Assembly: GCA_904420445.1 (NCBI GenBank)
Contig: CAJFVJ010000003.1
Location: forward strand, 62,001-126,000
Direction: 5' to 3'
DNA: 64,000 nt
From: Candidatus Adamsella avium
GTDB taxonomy: Bacteria; Cyanobacteriota; Vampirovibrionia; Gastranaerophilales; CAJFVJ01
Shown: one piece after another, positions 7,857 to 16,689 of the stretch
Numbering within the stretch: the stretch's first letter is position 1
Layout: the number at the start of each line of letters is the position of its first letter
Position numbers and translations under genes: made by a program
The notes under the pieces: generated by a model
Told to the model about the DNA's origin: nothing
Databases searched by the model: none
The model's input: only the letters and a program-made list of their open reading frames with translations

Positions 7857-8855
7857 TTATCTTAGATTTTTTATTATTTCATCCCTAAATTCAGTAGTTG
7901 AAGCACTTCCTCCCAGGTCTTGTGTAAGAATTCTTCCTTCTTCTAAGACTTTATATAGAGCTTGTTTAATTTTTAGAGAAGAGTCTTTTTCTTCAATATA
8001 ATCTAACATCATACAAGCAGAGAGCAAAAGTGCTGTCGGATTTGCTTTATTCTGTCCTTTTATGTCAGGAGCTGAGCCATGGACCGGTTCAAATACGGCA
8101 CAATCTTTTCCTATATTTGCTCCCTGGGCAACGCCCAAACCTCCAATCAAACCTGATGTGAGGTCTGATACGATGTCACCGTATAAATTTGGCAGCACAA
8201 GTACATCAAATTTTGACGGGTTAATAACAAGCTGCATGCAGAGGTTGTCTACAAGAATTTCGTTGTATTCAATCTGCGGATATTTCTTTGCAACAGCTCT
8301 TGCCGCTTCGAGGAATAAACCATCGCTAAGTTTGCAGATGTTCGCTTTTGAAACGGCAGTAACTTTTTTTCTGTTATTTTTTACTGCATAGTCAAATGCG
8401 TAGTCAGCAATTCTTTCGCTTGCTTCTCTTGTTATGATTTTGATTGACTCTGCTTTATTTTCGTCAATTTGTCTTTCAATACCTGCATAGAGATCTTCTG
8501 TATTTTCTCTTACTACAATCAAATCAACGTTGTCAAAGCGGGTTTTTATTCCGGGGATGTTTTTGGCTGGACGCAGGCAGGCATAGAGGTCGAGAGATTT
8601 TCTCAGTGCGACGTTTACACTTCTGAATCCTTTGCCGATAGGTGTTGTGACAGGAGCTTTGAGGGCAATCTTATTTTTTTTGATAGAGTCTATTACTCTA
8701 TCAGGAAGCGGGGTTCCTTCTGCTTCCGCAACATCAGCTCCTGCTGATTGAATTTCCCAGTTAATTTTTACTCCCGCAGCATCAATAATTTTTGTTACGG
8801 CATCTGATATCTCAGGACCTATGCCGTCGCCCGGGATGAGTGTAATTGTTTTCAT
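7857..8855 (-). CDS. NAD-dependent isocitrate dehydrogenase family
   Basis: This enzyme oxidises and decarboxylates a 2-hydroxy acid, most likely isocitrate to 2-oxoglutarate. The 332-residue chain has the family start TLIPGDGIGPEI, the substrate loop FRSVNVALRKSLDLYACLRP (the S-x-N and R-x-x-x-R pattern of isocitrate enzymes), the motif VRENTEDLYAGIE, the metal aspartates in NLYGDIVSDL and the NAD-type motif HGSAPDIKGQNKANP. It is the last gene of a four-gene leftward cluster after the two aconitase subunits and the synthase, which supports isocitrate rather than isopropylmalate. Homoisocitrate remains an alternative if the synthase makes homocitrate. Confidence 0.85.
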   Translation of the reverse strand: MKTITLIPGDGIGPEISDAVTKIIDAAGVKINWEIQSAGADVAEAEGTPLPDRVIDSIKKNKIALKAPVTTPIGKGFRSVNVALRKSLDLYACLRPAKNIPGIKTRFDNVDLIVVRENTEDLYAGIERQIDENKAESIKIITREASERIADYAFDYAVKNNRKKVTAVSKANICKLSDGLFLEAARAVAKKYPQIEYNEILVDNLCMQLVINPSKFDVLVLPNLYGDIVSDLTSGLIGGLGVAQGANIGKDCAVFEPVHGSAPDIKGQNKANPTALLLSACMMLDYIEEKDSSLKIKQALYKVLEEGRILTQDLGGSASTTEFRDEIIKNLR

Positions 8856-8867
8856 ATTTTTGTCCTC

Positions 8868-9368
8868 TTAAACCAAATCAAAATCACCGTGTTTTTTCAG
8901 ATGTTCGATTAGACCGCCTTCATTAAGGAGTTTTATCATAACATCAGGCAGCGGCGTAATTTTGATTGTTTCATTTTTGGTAAGATTCTTGATTATGCCT
9001 TCTTTGATATCTATTTCAAGTTCATCCTGAGCATCTATTTTATCAGTATCGCACTCAATCAAAAGCAGTCCAATATTGATTGCGTTACGGTAGAAAATTC
9101 TTGCGAAAGATTTTGCAAGAACTGCGCTTACGCCTGCTATTTTGATGATTTGCGGTGCATGCTCTCTCGATGAGCCAAGACCAAAGTTGTTGCCTGCTAC
9201 GACAAAATCACCTTTATTCATGGATGATGCGAAGTTTTCATCTGCATCTTCAAGTACATGCTTTGCAAATTCCTGCAAGTTTGATCGCAGGTGAAACAGC
9301 CTCCCTGGGGCTATGTGATCTGTGCTTATGTTATCGCCGAATTTCCAGGCTTTTCCTCTTAGTGTCAT
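8868..9368 (-). CDS. Aconitase/LeuD-type small (swivel) subunit
   Basis: This is the small subunit of a two-subunit hydro-lyase of the aconitase superfamily. The 166-residue sequence shows the swivel-domain signatures KFGDNISTDHIAPGR and GNNFGLGSSREHAPQ and the RNAINIGLLLIEC segment. It should pair with the large subunit encoded just upstream; the two genes meet at base 9368. Two-subunit forms act on isopropylmalate, homocitrate or citrate. The neighbouring isocitrate dehydrogenase and Re-citrate-type synthase favour citrate/isocitrate, but substrate choice cannot be settled by reading alone. Confidence 0.85.
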   Translation of the reverse strand: MTLRGKAWKFGDNISTDHIAPGRLFHLRSNLQEFAKHVLEDADENFASSMNKGDFVVAGNNFGLGSSREHAPQIIKIAGVSAVLAKSFARIFYRNAINIGLLLIECDTDKIDAQDELEIDIKEGIIKNLTKNETIKITPLPDVMIKLLNEGGLIEHLKKHGDFDLV

Positions 9369-10639
9369 TATGCTAAAACTCCTTTTTTACAAATTTCTCT
9401 CGGGTCAGAGATAACTCCTTTGATTGCGCTGTAGGCAGCTGTTGCAGGTGAAGAAAGGTATATGAAACCGTTTGTGTTTCCCATTCTTCCCTGGAAGTTT
9501 CTGTTTTGTGTTGAAAGACAGACTTCGCCATCTCCAAGAATACCTGCATGAACTCCCACGCATGGTCCGCAACCGGGTGCTACGATTGCTGCTCCGCTTT
9601 CAACAAATGTTGTGATGAGACCTTCTTCTATTGCTTGCAGCATAACATCTTTTGATGCAGGGATAACAAGCAGTCTTACATCAGGGTTGACTTTTTGTCC
9701 TTTGAGGATAGCGGCAGCTATTCTCAAGTCTTCGATTCTGCCGTTTGTACAGCTTCCGATGAAAACCTGATTGACTTTTACATCAGAGAGTTTATCAGCT
9801 GTTGTTGTGTTGTCGACTGTATGCGGGCATGATACTGTCGGCTGCAGTGTAGAGGCATCTATTTTGATTATTCTTTCATACACCGCATCTTCATCAGCGC
9901 AGATTTTTTTGAATTTATCTTCTCTTCCACGTTGTTTGAGGAAAGCTCGTGTTTTTTCATCCGTAGCAAACAAGCCCGCTTTGGCGCCTGCTTCTACAGC
10001 CATATTGGCGAGAGTAAATCTATCAGACATCTCCATATTTTCGATAGTTGAACCGCAAAATTCAAGCGCTTTATAAGTTGCACCATCAGCACCTATCATT
10101 CCGATGAGGTGTAGAATCAAATCTTTTGGGTATACTCCCGGTTGAAATTCTCCTTCGACTTCTATTTTGAAGGTTGGAGGAACCTTCATCCATGTTTTTC
10201 CAAGAGCCATAGCAACAGCAATATCTGTTGAACCCATGCCTGTAGCAAAAGCACCGAGAGCACCTGATGTGCAGGTATGAGAATCAGCGCCCACAAGAAT
10301 TTCGCCAGGGTTAACATAATCTTCAACAAGTCTTTGATGGCAGACGCCTGCGCCGACATCAGAGAGGATTGCGCCTGTTTCTTTTGCAAATTCTCTCAAT
10401 ACCATATGAGTGTTTGAGAGTTCTTTTCTCGGGCTTGGTGCTGCGTGGTCTATGAACAGGATAGAACGAGAGGGGTTAGCGAGAGTTTTTTTGCCGAGTT
10501 TTTTGAATTCAGAAACCATAAGCGGTCCTGTTCCGTCCTGAACTGCAGCTACGTCGACTTTTGCAATAACAAGTTCTCCTACTTTAACATCTTTCCCTGT
10601 ATGCGCAGATAATATTTTTTCAGCTATCGTTTGTCCCAT
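9368..10639 (-). CDS. Aconitase/LeuC-type large subunit
   Basis: This is the large [4Fe-4S] subunit of the two-part aconitase-family enzyme. The 423-residue chain has VGADSHTCTSGALGAF, the cluster cysteine in FIGSCTNGR and the pair in VAPGCGPCVG, followed by STQNRNFQGRMG. The length matches LeuC/HacA-type subunits of anaerobes and archaea rather than the roughly 900-residue AcnA or AcnB. It sits between the synthase and the small subunit in an apparent operon. In this context I infer that it interconverts citrate and isocitrate. No separate leuA or leuB genes lie nearby. Confidence 0.87.
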   Translation of the reverse strand: MGQTIAEKILSAHTGKDVKVGELVIAKVDVAAVQDGTGPLMVSEFKKLGKKTLANPSRSILFIDHAAPSPRKELSNTHMVLREFAKETGAILSDVGAGVCHQRLVEDYVNPGEILVGADSHTCTSGALGAFATGMGSTDIAVAMALGKTWMKVPPTFKIEVEGEFQPGVYPKDLILHLIGMIGADGATYKALEFCGSTIENMEMSDRFTLANMAVEAGAKAGLFATDEKTRAFLKQRGREDKFKKICADEDAVYERIIKIDASTLQPTVSCPHTVDNTTTADKLSDVKVNQVFIGSCTNGRIEDLRIAAAILKGQKVNPDVRLLVIPASKDVMLQAIEEGLITTFVESGAAIVAPGCGPCVGVHAGILGDGEVCLSTQNRNFQGRMGNTNGFIYLSSPATAAYSAIKGVISDPREICKKGVLA

Positions 10640-10664
10640 AATTTGTTATTTCCTCTTTATATTA

Positions 10665-11978
10665 TTATACAATTGAACCGGGCATTGTTGTGAGATTGCT
10701 GTCTACACGTTTTTTCAACTCTCCTGTCGGGATGTAGTATGGTGTGCAGGTCATAATCTTTGCAGCAACATCAGGATAGTGGTAGATAAATCTGAGTTCA
10801 CTGTCTGTAAGCGGGAGCTGGGTGTGGACGTTTGCATATCTTGTCAATTCGAGGATATTTCTTGCCTCATCTTCATCTTTGAATTCGAGTTCAAGTTTGT
10901 CATAAACATCTCTGAAGCCTTTGATGCCGCCGTATTCTCCTGTGGTAATTGTTCTTCCCGTTTCGACTATTTCCGGTTCTCCTCTTCCCAGTTCTTCATA
11001 GTCATAGAGTTCGTAGTTTCTTCTGTCTTTAAGAGCGCCGTCAGCATGTATGCCTGATTCATGGGCAAAAGCGTTGTCGCCGACAGCTACCTGATTTATT
11101 GGAATTGGTACTTGGAATGCGTAAGCTGTATATTTTGCGAGTTTCCATGCTTTGCTCAGGTCTATGTTCGGGTCTATTTCATATTTTCCGTCAGCAAATC
11201 CGCTTGATTTTTTTATTGCAAGCAGGCAAGAAACAAGGTCTGCGTTTCCTGCTCTTTCTCCCATTCCGTTGATAGCTGTATTGATATATGCATTAACACC
11301 GGCATCTATGGCAGCTTTTGCTCCCATAACCGAGTTACCTACAGCCATACCAAGGTCGTTATGGAAGTGAAGTCCTATATCCATCTGGGTTTCTTTTGCG
11401 ATGGTATAAATTCTTTCATAAGCAATATTCGGAGAGTCATAACCTAGCGTATCGCAGTATCTGAATCTTGTTGCTCCGTGTTTTTTGGCTTCATTTGCGA
11501 ACGTAATCAGATAATCCAAATCGCTTCTTGAAGCGTCTTCTGCGTTCACTCCTATCATCATTGCCCCGCAGGTTTTTGCAGCCTCGACGGCTTCGTTTGT
11601 CATGTTGATGATATCTTCTTTTGTCTTTTTGCCGCCGTATTTACCGTTTATCATCTGGTCAGATGTTGAGACAGAGAGGTTGACGTATTTGAGTCTTGGA
11701 ACATTTTGGAATGATTGTATTACATCAGGTGCAATCCCTCTCATCCATCCGCTGAGGATTGTATTTTTAATTACTCCTCTATCAACAAGTTCAAGGTTTC
11801 CGTTAAGATAATTCAATTCGTGTTTTGTTGTCGGAAAGCCAAACTCTGATTGAGTAATACCCATATTATCAAGCATAAGATTAATAATTGTTTTTTGCAG
11901 TTTTGCAAGACCTAATCTTGATGTTTGAACGCCATCTCTATTTGTAACATCTACAAAATAGATTAAATTTTTTCCCAT
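10665..11978 (-). CDS. Homocitrate synthase-like protein, probable Re-citrate synthase
   Basis: This acyltransferase of the DRE-TIM metallolyase family condenses acetyl-CoA with a 2-oxo acid. The 437-residue protein has the start VDVTNRDGVQTSRLGLAKLQKT, where the usual DGEQ is DGVQ, the substrate and metal segments LHFHNDLGMAVGNS and INGMGERAGNADL, and HESGIHADGALKDRRNYELYD. These features recall the Re-citrate synthases of Clostridium, Syntrophus and Dehalococcoides, which are often mislabelled homocitrate or isopropylmalate synthase. The gene order synthase, aconitase, isocitrate dehydrogenase fits citrate formation leading to 2-oxoglutarate for glutamate synthesis. The family is clear; the substrate is an inference. 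Confidence 0.8.
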   Translation of the reverse strand: MGKNLIYFVDVTNRDGVQTSRLGLAKLQKTIINLMLDNMGITQSEFGFPTTKHELNYLNGNLELVDRGVIKNTILSGWMRGIAPDVIQSFQNVPRLKYVNLSVSTSDQMINGKYGGKKTKEDIINMTNEAVEAAKTCGAMMIGVNAEDASRSDLDYLITFANEAKKHGATRFRYCDTLGYDSPNIAYERIYTIAKETQMDIGLHFHNDLGMAVGNSVMGAKAAIDAGVNAYINTAINGMGERAGNADLVSCLLAIKKSSGFADGKYEIDPNIDLSKAWKLAKYTAYAFQVPIPINQVAVGDNAFAHESGIHADGALKDRRNYELYDYEELGRGEPEIVETGRTITTGEYGGIKGFRDVYDKLELEFKDEDEARNILELTRYANVHTQLPLTDSELRFIYHYPDVAAKIMTCTPYYIPTGELKKRVDSNLTTMPGSIV

Positions 11979-12043
11979 AAACCTTCTACCTCTTTGTCTT
12001 ACTATTTTTTATATTACACTATAATTTGTTTTTTTAAAACTTG

Positions 12044-12298
12044 TTATTTTAAAACAGGTTCTTCTTGTATTGCAACGCCTGAAATTTGAGTATCCAATAT
12101 TGAAAATTTTTTGATTGGACCGTTTGTTGTTCTCTCAATCAGCTTTGGATTTGAGTGAGAGGCATTCAGGATTATTTGCTGAAAAGATTTATATTCTGCT
12201 TCAACATCATCAAGGAAGAGAACAACAGGAGCGTTCATTGAGTGAACGAATATCAAAAGAGCTTTTCTTGTTTGTATTTGTTGTTGAAAGTGTTGCAT
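12044..12298 (-). CDS. Conserved-looking small hypothetical protein
   Basis: This 84-residue protein begins MQHFQQQIQTRKALLIFVHSM and has a compact pattern of predicted beta strands (ALLIFVH, VVLFLDD, KFSILD, ISGVAIQEE). AAGAGGATAAA precedes the ATG. It lies 9 bases after nadC in the same direction and so probably belongs to the nadB-nadC transcript. There is no signal peptide, membrane segment or metal motif. I do not recognise the family. Regular strand spacing and good context make it more likely real than a chance ORF. Confidence 0.65.
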   Translation of the reverse strand: MQHFQQQIQTRKALLIFVHSMNAPVVLFLDDVEAEYKSFQQIILNASHSNPKLIERTTNGPIKKFSILDTQISGVAIQEEPVLK

Positions 12299-12307
12299 TT
12301 TATCCTC

Positions 12308-13153
12308 TTAGTAAATATCAAGTCCGATATCAAGAGCGCCTGCTTTGACTATTGTTGCGCTCGTTGAAATAAAGTCGACGCCTGTTGAGGCGATTTCTTT
12401 GAGATTTTTGAGTTTTATATTTCCGCTTGCTTCAACGAGAGCTCTGTGATTAATTATTTTGACGGCTTTTTCCATATCAGAGCAGGACATATTATCAAGC
12501 ATAATGATATCAACGCCTGCTTCGACAGCTTCTTCTACCTGTTTAAGGTTATCTGTTTCCACTTCTATTTTGTGGGTATAAGATATATGTTTTTTAACTT
12601 TTTCGACCGCCTGTTTTATACCTCCACAGAGGGCAATATGATTGTCTTTTAGCATAACGCAGTCAGAAAGTCCGAAACGGTGAGTTGCGCCTCCTCCTAT
12701 TTGAACGGCATATTTTTCAAAAATTCTGAAGCATGGAGTGGTTTTTCTTGTTTCTACGATTTGAGCTTTAAAGCCTTCGAGTTCCTGGACATATTTATTT
12801 GTCATGGTTGCGATGGCACTCATTCTTTGTATATAATTGAGAGCTGTTCTTTCTGCAGTGAGGATGCCTCTTGCATTTCCTTTGATGATGGCGATATCCT
12901 GACCTTTGCTGAGTTTTTCTCCGTCTTCGATGAGAGTGTTTATTTCTACTGTTTTATCAAGGATTTTGAAGACTTTTTTTGCTACATCGACACCGCAGAC
13001 GATGCCTTCTTCTCTTGAGTTTATAACAGCAGTCAGAGTATGCTCAGAGGCTTCGATATAATCGGTTGATATATCACCGTAGCCGATATCTTCTTCAAGA
13101 GCTCTTTTTATATGTTTTTCGATTATAAAATCATGCAGTAAGTAGCTTAACAT
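12308..13153 (-). CDS. nadC: Nicotinate-nucleotide pyrophosphorylase (quinolinate phosphoribosyltransferase)
   Basis: NadC converts quinolinate and PRPP to nicotinate mononucleotide in de novo NAD synthesis. The 281-residue protein has the usual elements: EEDIGYGDISTDYI near the N-terminus, ERTALNYIQRMSAIAT, ETRKTTPCFR with catalytic basic residues, GGGATHRFGLSDCVMLKDNH and the barrel-end motif VEASGNIKLKN. It overlaps the end of nadB by 23 bases, a typical coupled pair. The quinolinate synthase gene nadA is not in this window. PRPP would come from the prs product also encoded here. Confidence 0.94.
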   Translation of the reverse strand: MLSYLLHDFIIEKHIKRALEEDIGYGDISTDYIEASEHTLTAVINSREEGIVCGVDVAKKVFKILDKTVEINTLIEDGEKLSKGQDIAIIKGNARGILTAERTALNYIQRMSAIATMTNKYVQELEGFKAQIVETRKTTPCFRIFEKYAVQIGGGATHRFGLSDCVMLKDNHIALCGGIKQAVEKVKKHISYTHKIEVETDNLKQVEEAVEAGVDIIMLDNMSCSDMEKAVKIINHRALVEASGNIKLKNLKEIASTGVDFISTSATIVKAGALDIGLDIY

Positions 13154-14741
13154 AGTCGAATATATCCTTTTGTGTCAAATAACTTTGTTTGCCATCAGGC
13201 AATGTTTCCGGGTAGTCGCTTCTGTAGTGACCGCCTCTGCTTTCTTTTCTGTTCAGTGCGCTTATGAGGATGGCTTTTGAAGCTAGTATCATATTTTTGA
13301 GTTCATACTCTTCTATGGTTGAGCATATATCACTTTTGAATCTGCTTTCCATTTCTATGATATCATTCAGTGCTTCGAGCATAAGTTTTTCATTTCTGCA
13401 GATGCCTGCTTTAAGCCACATTATTCGTTTAAGTGCAGCTTTTGCCGTTTTGACATCTATATTGTTTTTTTGAGAGTTATCTGAGTATTTTCTGATGATG
13501 TCCCCTACCGGAATTTCTTTTATGCTCAGGTCTTGTGTTCCTAAATATTCAGCCAATTTATGAGCACCGACGACGCATTCCAAGAGCGAGTTGCTTGCAA
13601 GTCTGTTTGCACCATGCAAACCAGTGCAGGCTGTTTCTCCTACTGCGTATAATCCCTCGAGAGAAGTTATTCCGCTCAAAGTGGCTTTGATTCCACCCAT
13701 GCTGTAGTGAGCTGCCGGAGTGATTGGAATGTAGTCTTTTGTGAGGTCAAGACCTTTTTCTTCGCAGGCTTTTGTAATATTTGGGAAACGTTTTTTCATC
13801 TTTTGATAGTCAATTTTTGTGGTATCAAGAAAAACGTTGAAAGATGGATTGCCGTTTGTTTCAGTGAAAATAGCACGTGTAACTATATCACGGGAAGCAA
13901 GGTCTGCTCTTTCATCATATTTATGAGCAAAGAGCTCGCCTTTTTTGTTTCTGAGTTTTGCGCCTTCGCCTCTTACCGCCTCAGAGATAAGGAAGCAGTG
14001 TCCGCTTTTTTCATCAGAGATTGAGGTCGGGTGGAACTGTATGAATTCCATGTTCTGCAGGATTGCTCCTGCTTCGAGAGCGAGGCTTATACCATCTGCG
14101 GTTGCGATTTTCGGGTTTGTAGTATATTCAAAGATTTGCCCTAATCCTCCGGTAGCTAAGACGATAGCAGAAGAGTAGACGATAGAGTATTCGTTGTTGT
14201 TGAATAAAACGACGCCTCGTATTTTATTATCACTATCTTTGATGAGTTCTGTAGCAAAAGTATTTTCGAGAACTTTTATTTTCGGATTTTGTTTGACTCT
14301 TTCGACGAGAGCAGTTTCAATCCCTCTGCCTGTAGCGTCACCGCCTGAGTGAAGAATTCTTCTTGCGCTGTGAGCGCCTTCGAGGGTAATAGAGAAGTTT
14401 TTGTTATCATCGTCTTTATCAAATTTGACGCCGTATTGAATGAGGTTGTCGATAGCTTCGGCGCTTGATTTTGAAATTTCTGTCGCAACTTCGAAGCTTG
14501 TGAGCCCTGCACCTGATCTCAAGGTATCTTTGACATGGAGTTCGATAGAGTCAGCTGTATTAGACGGAAGAACTGCAACTATACCGCCTTGAGCGTATCT
14601 GGAGTTTGATTCGCCGATTGATGATTTCGTGACAAGAAGAATATCTCCTTGAATGTTAGGGTTTTCGCTTATTTTCAGTGCTGTATATAAACCTGAAATA
14701 CCTGAACCGATAATTACGGTTGAATAATTGTATAATTTCAT
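13131..14741 (-). CDS. nadB: L-aspartate oxidase
   Basis: NadB is an FAD enzyme that oxidises L-aspartate to iminoaspartate for NAD synthesis and can use fumarate as electron acceptor in anaerobes. The 536-residue chain begins with the FAD-binding motif VIIGSGISGLYTALK, followed by SNSRYAQGGIVAVL, the GHCFLISEAVRGEGA segment, the substrate-region motif AAHYSMGGI and the ETACTGLHGANRLASNSLLE motif shared with succinate dehydrogenase flavoproteins. A helical C-terminal domain completes the length expected of NadB. It is first of the nadB-nadC-small protein cluster. A 150-bp repeat lies in its upstream region. Confidence 0.94.
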   Translation of the reverse strand: MKLYNYSTVIIGSGISGLYTALKISENPNIQGDILLVTKSSIGESNSRYAQGGIVAVLPSNTADSIELHVKDTLRSGAGLTSFEVATEISKSSAEAIDNLIQYGVKFDKDDDNKNFSITLEGAHSARRILHSGGDATGRGIETALVERVKQNPKIKVLENTFATELIKDSDNKIRGVVLFNNNEYSIVYSSAIVLATGGLGQIFEYTTNPKIATADGISLALEAGAILQNMEFIQFHPTSISDEKSGHCFLISEAVRGEGAKLRNKKGELFAHKYDERADLASRDIVTRAIFTETNGNPSFNVFLDTTKIDYQKMKKRFPNITKACEEKGLDLTKDYIPITPAAHYSMGGIKATLSGITSLEGLYAVGETACTGLHGANRLASNSLLECVVGAHKLAEYLGTQDLSIKEIPVGDIIRKYSDNSQKNNIDVKTAKAALKRIMWLKAGICRNEKLMLEALNDIIEMESRFKSDICSTIEEYELKNMILASKAILISALNRKESRGGHYRSDYPETLPDGKQSYLTQKDIFDYVKLLTA

Positions 14742-14820
14742 ATTGCTACTTACTTTCTACCATCATTTTATTTTTATAAAATATACAACAAAAATAAAAT
14801 TAAAGATATACTTTTTTGCA

Positions 14821-14970
14821 GGAACTTATATAGCAAATTCCACAGATACTATTAAAAGTCTGTCATTCTGAGGGTTTTATCCAGAAGAATCCTTTTTATT
14901 CAGATACTTCGATAACGCTCAGTATGACGTTGTTTTGGAATTTTTTGGCGGGATTTGCTATATAAATCCC
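14821..14970. repeat. 150-bp palindromic interspersed repeat (MITE-like), copy 1
   Basis: This 150-base element matches the reverse complement of 38519-38668 along its whole length with scattered substitutions. Both ends carry (A/T)TATATAGCAAAT-type inverted repeats, here CTTATATAGCAAATTCC on the left and the inverted GATTTGCTATATAAATCCC on the right. The interior contains TCATTCTGA, AGAATCC and CTCAGTATGACG blocks that can fold back. It has no coding capacity. It lies upstream of nadB. The small size, terminal inverted repeats and intergenic placement fit a MITE or REP-like element moved in trans. Confidence 0.8.
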
Positions 14971-15000
14971 CTTTTGTAGGCGAAGTTTAATGCATGACAG

Positions 15001-15034
15001 AAAGCCGTTAATACAAAGTATTAACGGCTTTTTT
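15001..15034. terminator. Strong hairpin between the 150-bp repeat and the coiled-coil gene
   Basis: AAAGCCGTTAATAC and GTATTAACGGCTTT form a perfect 14-bp stem with a 3-base loop. A short T-run follows on the plus strand. It lies 20 bases beyond the stop of the leftward coiled-coil gene and probably ends that transcript, although the T-tract on that strand is poor. Confidence 0.55.
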
Positions 15035-15051
15035 GAGTTATTTAATCCTAT

Positions 15052-16068
15052 TTATTTGGTTTCTTCTTCTTTTTCAAGTTCTGCTTTTTCAGCATCCGTA
15101 GTCATAATGCTGTTTTTCAAGTCTTCTTTTTCTTGTCTTTCTATTTCTTCAGTTTCACCTTTTTCTTCTTTTACTTCTTTTTTAGCTTCTTCAGAAGTTT
15201 TTCCGTCTTCTTCGACTTTGTATTCAATTCTTGCTTCTTCAGTAGCCATTACATCAACTTCTTGTTGTTCTTTGATTTCGGCTTCTATTTTTTCTTCCTG
15301 TTTTTCTTCACCTTCTTCAGAGAAGTTTGCCTTTGAAACAACTGTCAGGAAAGTTGAGTTTATAGAAGAATTAGCGTTTTCTGAAATAATTTCTGTATTG
15401 TAGCTTGCAACAAAGTTCATGAAATCGCTTTCGTTTGCTGAACCTTCTGTGCTAGCAGAGGTAGAGAACGGATTATCTTTTTTATCAGCTTTATCTTTCA
15501 TATTGAATTGAACTTTCAAGCTGTTGATTGCTGTTGAAACCTGGCTAAGTGTATCAGCTTTTTGTGTCATATCTTGAACAAGTGTATCTTTTTGAGAAAG
15601 GAGTTCTTCAACTGCATCGAGTGATGGAGCAGATACAGAACTTTCAAGATATTGAGTCAAGAATTCTGAAAAGCTTTTTCTTTCATTTTTATCCTGGTTT
15701 TTGATGCTGTTTTTATATTCTTGAGTAGCTGCTGAAACTTTTGATTGAAGCTGGCTTTCGTAGTTTTTAATTTCATTTTCAATAGTTTCTTCAATTTTTT
15801 CTATTGTTTCAGAAATTTTATCTTTAGTTTTATTTTGTTCTTCAGCAAGTTTATTTTGATCTTTTTCTGCATCTTTTACATTATTCTGAATATCAGATTC
15901 TGAGAGAGTCATGCTTTCGCCTTCTTTACCAGTAGAGAAGGTATAAACATCTCCTGATTCGCCTGCTGATCTTTGTATATTTGTATAACTTGGTCTTGCA
16001 GAGCTTAAAGAACCTTTTGTTGCGATGTTAAAATCAAGATTACTAAAACTTTGAACATCTAATGTCAT
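15052..16068 (-). CDS. Large charged coiled-coil protein of unknown function
   Basis: This 338-residue protein is unlike any enzyme I know. Residues about 60-170 are long heptad-like helices rich in Lys, Glu, Gln and Asn (coiled coil). A Ser/Thr-rich linker follows, and the last 80 residues are almost entirely Glu and Lys (KEEKGETEEIERQEKED). No signal peptide or membrane segment is present. The N-terminus MTLDVQSFSNLDFNIATKG has an F-x(4)-K-G pattern that only loosely recalls the F-x-G tags elsewhere. Lysine/glutamate bias and low complexity suggest a structural or scaffold protein. It is divergent from another small helical protein at 16.3 kb. Confidence 0.7.
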   Translation of the reverse strand: MTLDVQSFSNLDFNIATKGSLSSARPSYTNIQRSAGESGDVYTFSTGKEGESMTLSESDIQNNVKDAEKDQNKLAEEQNKTKDKISETIEKIEETIENEIKNYESQLQSKVSAATQEYKNSIKNQDKNERKSFSEFLTQYLESSVSAPSLDAVEELLSQKDTLVQDMTQKADTLSQVSTAINSLKVQFNMKDKADKKDNPFSTSASTEGSANESDFMNFVASYNTEIISENANSSINSTFLTVVSKANFSEEGEEKQEEKIEAEIKEQQEVDVMATEEARIEYKVEEDGKTSEEAKKEVKEEKGETEEIERQEKEDLKNSIMTTDAEKAELEKEEETK

Positions 16069-16299
16069 ATCGATTACCTTTCATTTATCGCTTACATATA
16101 TATAAAGTATATTCAAAGTATAGAATTTCAATATATTCTTATTTCGTTACATAAGTTTACATATAATCTCAAAAGCCTTATTATAATGGTTTTTGCTCTT
16201 GCATATTCTGATATTTTTGTAAAAAAATGCTACAAATATTCAAGAAAAAGTTCTTTTTTACCGATAAATAAACATGTCAGCAAAGAAGGTTTTCGAATT

Positions 16300-16677
16300 A
16301 TGGATGATTTTAAAGTTAGCGGTTTTAATCCTTTTGAGTTACCGAAAGATTTTGATTACGGACAGGTATCAGGTGCAGAGAATGAGGAGAAAGTTGACTC
16401 ATCTGCCGCCACTCAACAGCAGGGAGTGCAGATAGATAATAATTATTCTTCATCAAATGCAGATAAGGATTTTAAAGCATCCAGCGATGATAGGGAAAGT
16501 GCGATTAAGGCAAGAGAAGAGGCTCAACAGGCTCTTGAGGCTGCAAGCAGTCCTGAAGAAATCGAAAGTGCTCAAAAGTCAATAGAGCAGGCAGAAAAGA
16601 TGCTTGAAAAAGCAGAACTTGCTATGGGAAACGCAAATTCTGATTCTATACTAAGGTCAATTGACGGTTGGAATTAG
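16300..16677 (+). CDS. Small helical hypothetical protein
   Basis: The track starts at 16186, but GAAGG lies about 9 bases before ATG 16300, and the upstream 38 codons (MVFALAYSDIFVKKC) look unlike the rest, so I choose 16300. The 125-residue product begins MDDFKVSGFNPFELP. A Ser/Asn-rich disordered part follows, then a Glu/Ala-rich helix from about residue 68 (AIKAREEAQQALEAASSPEEIE) that should form a coiled coil. No domain is recognised. Its neighbour on the opposite strand is also a coiled-coil protein, so the two may work together, which is only a guess. Confidence 0.65.
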   Translation: MDDFKVSGFNPFELPKDFDYGQVSGAENEEKVDSSAATQQQGVQIDNNYSSSNADKDFKASSDDRESAIKAREEAQQALEAASSPEEIESAQKSIEQAEKMLEKAELAMGNANSDSILRSIDGWN

Positions 16678-16689
16678 TTTATTAAATTA

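Noticed and set aside
7857-11978. Reading the four-gene cluster as leucine biosynthesis (leuA-leuC-leuD-leuB)
   Set aside because: The dehydrogenase has isocitrate-type loop residues and the synthase has the DGVQTSR start of Re-citrate/homocitrate types rather than LeuA, so leucine synthesis is the less likely reading.
14990-15403. A 137-residue plus-strand ORF rich in Ser and Phe
   Set aside because: It is antisense to the Glu/Lys-rich tail of the coiled-coil gene; the Ser/Phe bias is just the complement of GAA/AAA repeats.
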